A DNA stretch of 64,000 nucleotides. Origin: Diplolepis rosae. Lineage: Eukaryota; Arthropoda; Insecta; Hymenoptera; Diplolepididae. Below the pieces are notes generated by a model. It was not told the origin of the DNA. It worked only from the letters and a program-made list of their open reading frames with translations, and ran no database searches. How positions within the stretch are numbered: position 1 is the stretch's first letter; the number at the start of each line of letters is the position of its first letter. The stretch covers positions 3,451,001-3,515,000 of the forward strand of contig JAPYXD010000466.1 of NCBI GenBank assembly GCA_030998225.1, given 5' to 3'. Positions 48,114 to 59,400 of the stretch are shown here, one piece after another. Position numbers and translations under genes: made by a program.

Positions 48114-49248
48114 CTGGTTTCTATATCATTTTTATTATGGAAAATACTTACTTTTTACTGCTGATTTCACACAAATACTTCACAAGGAAAAACAATCGAA
48201 TTTTAAAGTGAATCAAATTGTTTTTTTGTTTGTTTTTTTATTGATAATAAACATTTTTATAACTAAGTCCCATTATAATACATTGTAAAAGTTCTCGAAC
48301 AGCCTCCTTTAGTTCACTCATGCTATGGCGCTGCAGTCACGCACGGTGCCTATAGTGATGTTGCACAGCGGCTAACATGAGGCCGAGAAATATAAGAATT
48401 ATCGAAGTAATTGTATTTTGCAACATGCAGATGGCGCGACTATCGCGAAATAATATAGTTACAAGCGGACAAACTAAAATTACTTGGCCATCCAGACGAT
48501 GTGCACAAACATTGAATAAAAATCAGTAACTTTATCATCTTCAAAACGCGATTAATGCTGAAGACAGTTATTCACATGGAGACTAGATATAAGGAGACCA
48601 ATCTCTTATGGCCGTACTTTACAAAACACGAAATGAAGTTCTGCCAAGTACTTAGTTAGGAAACTTTCCGATGAGGGCACGTGTGTTCCCTGACTGCAAA
48701 ATGGCGGCATCCGCGGTTTATAACAGCTCTGTCCGACAAAAAACAAAATGGCGGTTCCTTAGTGATTATAGTTTCTATGTGCGAAGTTTTCTCACCAGAG
48801 CGGCGCTTCACGCGGCACGCTCTACAAAAGCATTGTACTAATAGACAAATATTTAAAAAATGTTAAATAATTAAGTTTCTGAACGATATGAAATGAAAAA
48901 ATGTTCCTAAAATGATTCTAGGACATAAAATACACATTTTGCAAAAATCAATTAATACAAAATAAAAAAAAAGGACACATTAAACTTCGTAAAATATATA
49001 CTGTGGATACGCATGAAGAATTCTTGAGACCCTGAACAAAATTTTTTTTATGTTATTCCCATATAATTGAAAATATATTTAAAAATAAATAAAAAGCTTA
49101 AGCTTATAAATAGAAGTATTTTCCATTTTTATTTTCCAGCTTCAAACGAATGAAATGAAAAATAAATATTTTGTTAAGCCCGGTGTTCAACATAAAAAAC
49201 CATGCGAAGGGAAATATTTACTCAATTAAAAATTTGTAAATGTAACAA

Positions 49249-49780
49249 AAAATGTTCATTACTATAAAACTTGCTAGTACATATTTTTAACATATTTTGA
49301 ATTTTTAACATGTACAGATCGATGATGACTAGTTAAGTGTCGCAAAGCTTGGCTTGCTTTTTTTTCAAGACGCTAAATTTTTTAATTTCAGCCAATTCCT
49401 GTCTTACGAATTGTCTCATTCTTATTTAAAATAAAATTAAATCACATATGCTAACATCTCTGCAGCTTCATTGGCATGTTCTTTGCATTGAAAAATAAAT
49501 TTTGTTTCACATGACAAAAAATATTAATTACTATAAAATTTGCTAGTACATATTTTTAACATATTTTAAATTTTTAACATGTACAGATCGATGATGACTA
49601 GTTAAGTGTCGCAAAGCTTGGCTGCTTTTTTCTTCAAGACGCTAACTTTTTTAATCTCAGCCATTTCCTGTCTTACAAATTGTCTCATCCGTATTTGAAG
49701 ATAAAATTGAATTATATAATGCTAAGATCTCCACAGCTTCATTGGCATGTTCTTTGCATTGAAAACTAAATTTTGTTTCA
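49249..49780. repeat. Direct duplication of transposase 3' end
   Basis: A ~270-bp block containing gtacagatcgatgatgactag and ttcattggcatgttctttgc occurs at 49,249-49,521 and again from 49,534; the second copy overlaps the coding frame. A third, inverted copy is at 50,935-51,245. Confidence 0.85.
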
Positions 49781-50391
49781 GATGAAATTAAATCGTCTAG
49801 AATTAGTACAAAAGAATTGCTAGACCGGCAATGTTTGTTAAATAGATATTCGACAACTGTGATAAGCTTGTATAACTTAATATTTGGATGTATGAAATCT
49901 TTATTTATTTTTGCAAATCTACTCAAACTTTCAGGTAACTGATCACTAGAAAAAGATATCGTATCTGCATGAATTTCAGAAGTAGTCGAAAATGCCTTGA
50001 AGCATGTCGAACACTGAGTGTGTTGTTTAATGTAAGCAGTTATACGACCAGTTGTGTAAAAAATCAAATAATCTCTAACAGCTGGTAAAGCATAATCGTG
50101 CGCTACTGCATCTACAAAATCACTAAAATCAGTGTCTTCACAATCGATTATTGCTTTCAACTTTTCTCGAATTTCTTGAATTGCGCTTTTACTATTCGAC
50201 TGATGTAATTCTTTCAATTTTGAAATTGTTATTAAGGGCTGTGGAGGGTTGCCATCGAAAGTACTACAATTTCCAAGCTTTGGAGGTTTCAAAATGCTAA
50301 AGGCAGCTAATATCTTGTATATTTGCAAGAAGGTTGGTGTACAAGGATGATCATTTGTTCCTCCAGCTAATCTGATAGTGCCAAAAAATCT
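49657..50391 (-). pseudogene. P-element-type transposase, C-terminal exon
   Basis: P-type transposases are THAP-containing, RNase-H-fold enzymes. The frame is open from about 50,391, where a tgtag|ag acceptor-like site precedes it. It begins GTIRLAGGTNDHP, then TFLQIYKIL and FSILKPPKLGNC, the conserved C-terminal block of THAP9/P-like proteins. Further on, LIFYTTGRITAYI, a CSTC pair and FIHPNIKLYKLI fit the family C-terminus. It ends after QCKEHANEAVEIL near 49,657. The THAP and catalytic N-terminal exons are missing from this element, so it is a remnant of about 240 residues against a typical 700-900. Confidence 0.75.
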
Positions 50392-51739
50392 CTACACAAA
50401 AGGGAAGGAACAAAAAATTAGTGAAACTTTTATACAGTATTGATAATATTCCATTCGAAATCTCATACTGAATAAAATATTTTTATCTTGTTCAGTTCAA
50501 TTTTCTGAAATTAAGGAAGCTAAAGAAATATTAAATGGATTTTGAATGCAACATCAACAAATCCATACAAATCCATTTTGTAAAAAAATATAAAAGTGCT
50601 TTCTTGGATATAAAAGGATATAAATTGGATATAAATTTTGGAATTAAATAAGTACCGTGATGATTAATATGAACGTATCTATATTTTATTATACGCGTAA
50701 AAAATACTAAGTATAAAGTAATCAAAATAAATATTTTAATATTATTATTATTAACGGTAGTTTATCTTTCCTGCAAAACACGTCATATTAAAATGAATAC
50801 ATATGTATATATGTCTTCGCTTATGTTCGAAATATTTCGTACAGGGAATATAGATATATTAGATACTTTATCAGATATCTTTATATAAAATCTGGTCTAA
50901 TATTTTATTTACAGATACGTACATGTTAAAATTTTAAAATATGTTAAAAATATGTACTAGCAAATTTTATAGTAATGAACATTTTTTGTCATGTGAAACA
51001 AAATTTATTTTTCAATGCAAAGAACATGCCAATGAAGCTGTGGAGATGTTAGCATATGCAATTTAATTTCATTTTAAATAAGAATGAGACAATTCGTAAG
51101 ATAGGAAATGGCTGAGATTTAAAAAGTTAGCGTCTTGAAGAAAAAAGCAGCCAAGCTTTGCGACACTTAACTAGTCATCATCGATCTGTACATGTTAAAA
51201 ATTTAAAATATGTTAAAAATATGTACTAGCTAATTTTGTAGTAATGAATATTTTTTGTTACATTTACAAATTTTTAATTGAGTATATATTTCCCTTGACA
51301 CGGTTTTTTATGTTGAACAAAATATTTATTTTTCATTTCATTCGTTTGAAGCTGGAAAATATTAATGGAAAATACTTCTATTTAGAAGCTTAAGCTTTTT
51401 ATTTATTTTTAAATAGATTTTCAGTTATATGGGGATAACATAAAAAAAATTTTGTTCAGGGTCTCAAGAATTCTTCATGCGTATCCACAGTATATATTTT
51501 ACGAAGTTTAATGTGTTCTTTTTTTTATTTTGTATTAATTGATTTATGCAAAATGTGTATTTTATGTCCTAGAATCATTTTAGGAACATTTTTTCATTTC
51601 ATATTGTTCAGAAACTTAATTATTTAAAATTTTTTAAATATTTGTGTATTAGTATAATGCTTTTGTAGAGCGTGCCGCGTGCAGCGCCGTTCTGGTCTAA
51701 AAAAAAAAATTTCGCACATAGAAACTATAATCACTAAGG

Positions 51740-53469
51740 GAATCAAGTTCTTGCCGTTGCAGGCAGGGAGTCGGATAGGGCTGATGGTAATGCATCTTTT
51801 CCTGGGAAAAAGTAATTTTCGTTCATTGGCCTACCACCCTTGTTGATGTTTGAATTATAATTTTGACAGTTATTAAGGAAATGACAAGATTCGCGAACGA
51901 TACTCAAAAATTAGATTAGCTTGCGCGCGCACCAAAACTTTAAGTCCAGCATATACGTAATTTACGTGTAGAAAACCTCCACGTAATATACATGATAAAT
52001 TACTTGTAGAAAACCATGTAAATTACGTTAGGTAATTTACCTTTGCATCCCTGCTCTTAGGTGGATCCGCCAAAAGGGCACATTTATCAGCCTAGTTTTG
52101 TTGAAATCTCTTTTCCATAAGGACTGGCAATATCCCACCTCATCTCTGCGTTTACTCTTGTCGTAGACTATGACTTAATGAATTTTGTTAGTTGTTGAAA
52201 GTGAGTGGATTTATTTTCCAACATAACCTAACCAACTTAGGATAGTAGGCACCTGCCCTGAATACCAAATAGCCTACATATTTGTAACGAGCGACTAATA
52301 CCTCGCTCGTTCTTCACTAGATGGCAAGAATTCACATTCATAATTTCGCGCAATCATTTGAAATAAAATATGTGTAAAATTGCTAAAACTCACGCTCAAA
52401 TTATAAAATATATAAATTTATAAACAAAATAGTATTCTTAACATGGAACTGATCTGAAAATATCCCTGAATAGGAATCATAAAAATCTCTCTTTCCAATT
52501 TAACTTAAAATTAATAAATCATGTAAAATAGATTACTTTTAGCTTTTAGAAATATTTACTACTTAGAACTTATATTTTATCTTAACGATCTTCTAGAATT
52601 GTGAAATGTTAAATCTGAGAAATCTTTTATTCTTATATGCTGTCGAAATCATAAATTGTAATATTAGACTTAAGGACTCACTGTCAGTAATAAACTTTCA
52701 TTCTGTTAATATAGATTTTAAGCTAAGATGATGTCTGAATTAGAATCGCGTTAGTTAAGACAGTTTTATTACTAATATTTCAATCAATTCGATTAGGGTT
52801 AGTTTTGAGAGAAAAAACGTACAAGAAATCATTGAGATACTCCAGCCGCGAGTTTAGACATTTCTTTATATTTATGTTTAGTTTAAATTTAAGGTTATGT
52901 TATATGAAATCTGGAGCCGATGCACTTAAAGGTTTCCAAGAAAATCCATTTCAGTGGTGAGAGTAGTAAACTAAAGGACTTAGTTAAGATTCTTATAAGG
53001 AGTCTGGGAGCATGTATTCGTATGTATGCGTCTGTGTGCGCACGCGTGAATAGAGTGATCAAGGCTATCAAGGGTGTGAAAACTAGTGCATAGTTTTGAA
53101 AGAGGGCATGCTTTCTTCTTGACACTCTCGACAGTCAGTCGTTAGGAGTCACGCTTCGGAGTTAGTCATTATAGCTCTTGTAAATTCAGACTTCGCCTTA
53201 CCTCGGTTTCTTATGATTAAATCTAAATAACAAATTATCTGTGTTATATTATTACAAATTTTCCGGTTTGTTCCTACAATTTGTTCTCGAATGAACCAAT
53301 CAATCGCCAGAACACCTTCGACCATGCGCATTAGTCGCGGCTCGTAACATATTTTAGCCAGACGCAACGTCTACAATCTTCACGAGGAACTAGGCCTGCA
53401 CCGCATCTAAGTTTATAATATCTTTGACACAGTTGGTCTCCTATTGTCTATTCTCCATGGTTTCAAACC
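51740..53469. other. Upstream region of mtIF3; no gene seen
   Basis: No conserved frame or clear transposon end. A small palindromic patch (acgtaatttacgtg / acgtaatatac) is near 51,950-52,050. The last few hundred bases before 53,470 should contain the mtIF3 promoter and 5' UTR, but no TATA box or other motif stands out. Confidence 0.4.
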
Positions 53470-56400
53470 ATGGCAGCGTTCAGTACAACACGTTTTAAGC
53501 TATTTAAGTTTCCTGCATCATTTAGGTTCTCACTGCCAATAGTGTTAAATACACCTTTAGTTAGGATTAGAATTTTGAATTTTAATTTACCTTTTCAAAA
53601 CTTCAGACAGTTTTCGAAAAATGAGGAAAGTGCACCTAAAAACCCCTTCGGAACACCAGAGTTTGCCAGAAAAAAGACTGTACCAATACAAAAAATTACT
53701 TTACTTTCCCCAGAAGGTATTTATCATAACCTTTAAAATTTAACATTATCATAATTTTAACCTTCACGTGCATCCCCTCTTACCAAGAATAGAATAGAAT
53801 AGAAATCAAATATTTACAATCTTGCTATATATATATGTATTTATGTATATATATATATATATATATGCTTCCAAAATTAAAGTAAAGCTTTTTGTACATA
53901 TGTTCAGGCCATCGATCAACCAGACCATATGATCGATATGGTGATTAATTTATCTGTAAACTTTTGTTCATGCAAAGTAAGATATGAAGTAAAAAATTTG
54001 TGAGATCAAATAAAAACCACTATGGACGGTCTTTCAACTTTCAAAATTTTGAAATTAAAAAAAAGAAATTTTTTGAAATATATTTTTTTATAATTATACA
54101 AATTTAAAAGTTGGCAGACCTTTTTTAGTGTCTTTTCATTGATCTCACAAATTTTTTACTTCATATCTTACTTTGCATGGACAAAAGTTTACAAATAAAT
54201 TAATCACCATATTGGTCATACTAGGGTGTTTGATATTAATGTGATAAAATGAACAAGAATTAATTCTTTTTGGCAAAAATCTGTTTTATCTCTCAATTTA
54301 CTTTTCTTTTAGCTCAATACAACGAGTCCAACAATCTTTCAACTTTTCTATGCCTTCCGAATAATCGATTTGTCAAACCCTCCAAATACTCTTCTGTTTC
54401 CCATTCAACTTGTTCGTTCGACTCAAAACGCCTACCACACAGCCATCTCTTGAGGTTTCAGAACAGATAATAGTCGCTGAGGGTCAGGTCTAGAGAATAC
54501 GGTGGATGCGGAAGCGATTCGAAACCCAATTCATGCTTTTTTGCCTATACTATATTCGATGTGTAAGATGGCGCATTGTCATCATGAAAAAGGATTTTTT
54601 TCTTCAAATGTGTCCGTTTCTTCCTGGTTTCGTCAACCAATCGATCCAATAATGCAGCATTATATGTTCCAGTAATCGCCCTTCCTTTCTCAATGTCAGG
54701 CCTCACAGACTGGTCCCTATATCCCCTATTGTCCTCTATATTCAGTTGAGGTCCCTAAAGTCCCCTATTTTCAAGATTTGGTCCCTAAAGTACCTTATTT
54801 TCAGCCATTAGTGTACATTTTTTAAAATTTGTATACAATTCTTCGTTTTCTTCGATTTTGATTCTCAGTTTTTGTAACACCATAAATACTGAAAATTGGT
54901 TTAGGCTGTGGTAAATAATTATAATTTGTTTTACGATGTAATGATATATATCAACAAGCCTGATCTTCATAATAATAGGTAAAACCATCGAAATAATGAT
55001 ATAAATATCATTCGGGATTTAAATGACCTGAGAATTTAAAAAGAAGTCCATAGTTGTAACCGTTACAGTAGTATTCTTTTAGTAATTTATTTAAACTAAG
55101 AATTAAGTCAAGAAAATTCATATTGTGTTATTAGAAATATACTTATAATTGAAAAGACTCAAAATTTAAAGAAATAACACTCATACTTAATAGCTTTAAA
55201 TTACATTAGTTATATAGATATGAGCGGATTTCGTTGAAAGTAATCGTAAGGATACTAAATGTATAGCAAGTGAGATTGCTTATAAGTACCTTTCTTTAAC
55301 CAAAGTATAAAACATCTAAAAAAAAGAAATTTTGTTGAGAGTTAATTGAAATTTAATTTAAGTAGACTTGCATACATAGTCGTGATATGTAGGTAATTTC
55401 CTATTTGATATTAAGAATACTCAAGTCCCAAAATTTGTGAAGTGCAGTTGTGTACGAAAATATTAATACAGTAAAACCCCGTTTATCGCAAATACGGAGG
55501 GGTTCCCACTCCTCCACTACCAGCCTGACCAACTGGCTGTCAGCGCATGCGCCTCAAGTAGTTTCGCGGGCGTCCGCTGTTTATCACAAATTTAAAAGTG
55601 AGAGGTATTCCCACCTATTTTAAAATGACATGCTTGATAACATGTCTAGTATTATATTGACCCAAATTCATAGAATTTTTGTTAATTTCTTGTTATTTTG
55701 GCATAGGGTCAGTTTCATCTTATTTTATTTGATTAAGAATGTCACTATTAGATGTAAAAATGCGCAAAAAGAAAGAAAGGCAAACGTTTCGGCCACATAT
55801 GAGGGCCCTCTTCAGTGCCATAAATTCAAAGATTAATTCAAAATTTCTGTAGAACATTAGAATATAGGAAATAGTTAAATTAAGAATTATCATAGAATTC
55901 AAAAACTTATCTCATAGCTTTCAATTCAAAATGAAGTAGTCCAGTATGCAGCATCATGAATTGAAAAAATATTTAGAGTTCACTGTGAATAAAAAATTTT
56001 ATATAATATAGATATTATAATAAGCTTGAAAATTCAGTGTTAAATGGATTGTCCGTGAAGCTGATATATAAAATCGTTTTCTTGAAAAATGCACGCCTGC
56101 GTCCACTCGTGAAAATCACCATAAACGTCTCGAAATTCTTTACTAGGTATAGGACAATAGTCTTCTTCAAGGAGGAAAAGAACCTCTCAAGATTGCTTAT
56201 ATAAAAAAATTTTCGGTCAGCAAAGCCACATGTCTCGAGTCGGTTTTTAAAACAGTTCAGATCATTCTGTGAGAGACTCCGGTAACAAAGTCTTCACCGC
56301 AAAGTTTTCAAAAATGTAAACTATGTTCGCACTTTGCCATTGATAACCAATTTGGCATCCTTCTTTAATAATAAAATTTTCTAAAAAATTCCGGTCGGTT

Positions 56401-59400
56401 CGTGTGCAAAATTTTTTATGTTTTTTCATTTATTCGGCTTTTTATTCACAGTGAACTCTAAATATTTTTTAAATTCATGATGCTGCATACTGGACTACTT
56501 CATTTTGAATTGAAAGCTATGAGATAAGTTTTTGAATTCTATGATAATTCTTAATTTAATTATTTCCTATATTCTAATGTTCTACAGAAATTTTGAATTA
56601 ATTTTTGAATTTATGGCACTGAAGAGGGCCCTCATATGTGGCCGAAACGTTTGCCTTTCTTTCTTTTTGCGCATTTTTACATCTAATAGTGACATTTTTA
56701 ATCAAATAAAATAAGATGAAACTGATCCTATGCCAAAATAACAAGAAATTAACAAAAATCCCCACCTATCCTTTAGAATCACGTGACCTCTCTTACCAAT
56801 AGGAGGGGGAAAAAATGGTAGAGTTTATTGCGATAAACGGTACAGACAAGTTGCAATAAACGGGAGTTTGCAATTGACGGGTGTTGCGATAAACGGGGTT
56901 TCACTTTATATTTATTACTTACTAAAATAAAAAGTATTACTTCTTTATTTACCTTTTATTAAGAGTTTATTCCTTTCATAACTTTCTTTCATACCTAATT
57001 TTTGTTAAAAAAAATGTACCCTATGAACGTAAAAAAGGCCCCTGTGAGCGAGAAAAAAGGTCCCTATACACCCTATTTTTTTATCCCAATCGGACTGTGA
57101 GGCCTGCGATGTTATTAACACATTAGCCATAACTTTCCCAGCCGATTGTTGCATTTTCGGACGATTTAATGCACTTTCACAAGGTTTAACCCACTGTTTT
57201 GACTCTTCAAGTGACTCTGGAGTATAGTGGTTTATAAAAAGGTTTTTCCACATCTAATTGATAGCAATATTATAATCATTTTCAGCGTTATAAAATACTC
57301 TATTAAATATAAAATACTCTATTAAGTATAAAATATTATCGATTTTGTATAATTAAAAACTATTGTATTGATTAGTGCTAGCAATTTGTAAACATCATAA
57401 CTAATAATTGTATCAAGTAATAGCAGATTTAAACAACTTACAAAAGTTGAACAATTATAACAAATAGATTTGATTGACAAAAAGATTAGCAATAAGTCTT
57501 ATAAATAAAAATTCAATTCACTTTTCTGAGGACTCAAGCTTTTAAGTCATTAGTCTTTCTAAGAAGTATATCGATTAGACATTGAAATATAGATGTTCAT
57601 TGAAGTACTATACAGGATAATACATTAGAATGCGCGACTCAACAAAGGGTTGCTAACTTTGTTTGTACCATCGAAGCCAGTATCACTGTGATTTTTACCA
57701 GCAGTCATACTGAACAAATCATCAGTCTGCTCTGCACTAAGTTCTCCAAAAAATCAGTCAAGTGATCGCCAAGATGTCCTAGCACTGGCCCCACCACCGA
57801 AGTCTCAAAACCTATAAAGTGAAATCTCCTGCCTTAAATTTTACATTTACATTTATCAAAATTTCGGTACATATAGCTAGTTTTTTTCGATATGCATAAA
57901 CACTAACTTTTAATAAATAACAGTAATTATTCATGGAAACCAGTTGAATCAGAAATTAATTAATTTAAAATAGTCTTAATTTTCCAATTGCAAGAGTAAA
58001 TATTTTAAAAACTTTCATAAATTATTCCATATTAATTAAATTAATCAATTTTTTTTAAATATTCAATATTGATGTACTTTATATATTTGAATAAACTTTT
58101 TGTATCACAATCTATACACAATACCATATAACAATCGTGTACATATACATACATATGATGATGCAAGAGGGAAAAGACCTAAATGCTTCTTTTTTTATTA
58201 CAATAATGTTGTAACAATAAAAAATAACGTGACAGAAAGCTATTTATGTTTTTTTTCTGTATGATTTAGAATTATTCGGTAAAAATATTCAAATTTTATA
58301 TTAGCGCACTAAATATAAAAGCATTATATATTTGGTTCAACTACTGTTTTTCATTGAGTGGCAGTAACTGCCTCGTAATATAGAAGAGTTGTTACGGTTG
58401 GAAAATTTTCGGGCAAGGACAGCTTATTCGTTTTTATCTTGCTATGCCCTTTTGTCTTATTGGACTTAAATACAATACAAGTAGGGAGTTCTTACATTCA
58501 TCATTTTTATTGTGCATTGACTGCCCAAAATGTATTCACTATACGTTAGAAAAAGGCATACACAATTTATGTTCCCGTTCACAACTTTATTGTATTCAGG
58601 ACTGCTATTCTCGAGTTCGTTCATATAATTATCGTATGCAAAAATATAGTACTATCCTTTTTTGATTAATTTTGATTAATTACAAAATAAAAATTATCTG
58701 TATGGTTTTTTGTTTAAGAGCATGGCATTGACGTGACTTTATCCAATACTTATTGTGGTTCAGAAAAGTATTGAATAAGGTCGCACCAATGACATGCTCT
58801 TGAAAACTTCATTTTTTTGTTTTCAAATTCTGGGTTATTGACATCGTTAATCGTTAATCGTTAATCGTTAAAGACTAGTTACTTTCTCAGTATTTTGCAA
58901 GAAGCAATTTTAACTCAATTTTCACCACCCTGAAAAAAAATTTAATTGAAATTAATTGACTTCAATTGCAATATAAAATCGTTGTTTGATAATTGTTGTC
59001 AACAAAAATTCATCTCACATATGTATGGTCAATAGAATTCAATATTTAATCATTTAACCTCAGTTAAGAAATTTACCCGTAAATTGACCTGAATGTCTGA
59101 AATTGCAGTGAGTTGTAGGTACTCAATACGCAATAGAATCATGATAGAACTCGCACCGTAGAAGATAGGGGCCGAGAATTAATTCGTTCGTGTAATGTTG
59201 TAACAATAAAAACTAACGTGATAGAAAGATATTTATGTTTTTTTCTGTATGATTTAGAATTATTTGGTGAAAATAGTCAAATTCTATATTAGCGCACTGA
59301 ATACAAAAACATTATACATTTAGATCAACTATAGGGTGACCAGACGTCCCCGTTTACGAGGACATGTCCTCTTTTTGGCTTGATTATCTCTGTGTCCCCG

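Larger units (their letters stand above)
46838..48352. mobile_element. P-like element with THAP fragment
   Basis: Terminal inverted repeats TAGGCACCGTGCG (46,838-46,850) and its exact complement (48,340-48,352). A subterminal inverted repeat AAAGGAGGCTGTT is at about 46,909-46,921 and inverted at 48,303-48,315. This arrangement recalls P elements. The body holds a THAP start, an antisense second fragment and an inner palindrome, so it is a non-autonomous, rearranged copy. Confidence 0.75.
46440..48480 (+). repeat. ~127-bp tandem repeat split by a transposon
   Basis: Units share ttgcccagtggcccacac, cgctgagatat and gatggcgc..ctatcgc. Three lie at about 46,450-46,838; the fourth resumes at 48,353-48,465 after the P-like element. 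Confidence 0.8.
48757..51739. mobile_element. P-like element with ~800-bp inverted arms
   Basis: The ends ccttagtgattatagtttct (48,757) and its complement (51,739) lead into long inverted arms: 48,757-49,521 and about 50,930-51,739. Between them lies the C-terminal part of a P-type transposase. No target duplication could be matched. Confidence 0.75.
55632..56770. mobile_element. Palindrome with two hammerhead-like cores
   Basis: Bases about 55,660-55,997 are almost exactly the reverse complement of 56,435-56,763. Each arm has the tattttggcatagggtcag end, a aggcaaacgtttcggcca block and aagtagtccagtatgcagca near the loop. The loop (about 440 bp) shows no conserved frame. The 37.6-kb element is a smaller relative. 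Confidence 0.88.
55472..56907. mobile_element. pogo/Tigger-like non-autonomous element
   Basis: The ends CAGTAAAACCCCGTTTATCG and tgcgataaacggggtttcact are inverted. TA lies at both edges (atTA|CAGTAAAA, tttca..TTTA), as for pogo-group TA targets. The interior has no transposase and is filled by a hammerhead-bearing palindrome. Confidence 0.75.
54703..57112. mobile_element. TIR element inserted in mariner
   Basis: The inner ends CACAGACTGGTCCC and CGGACTGTG are inverted, and AGGCCT flanks both sides as a likely target repeat. Subterminal text such as ggtccctaaagt and ggtccctata recurs near both ends. It carries a pogo-like element and no transposase of its own. The hAT-like look of the ends is only suggestive. 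Confidence 0.65.

Noticed and set aside
56532..56714. 60-aa frame found twice (55,720-55,902 minus and here)
   Set aside because: It is duplicated only because it lies in palindrome arms, and it overlaps the hammerhead-like core.
58444..58665. 73-aa frame with several Cys in mtIF3 intron 1
   Set aside because: No spaced zinc-finger pattern, no homologue recognised, and it lies between two direct repeats.
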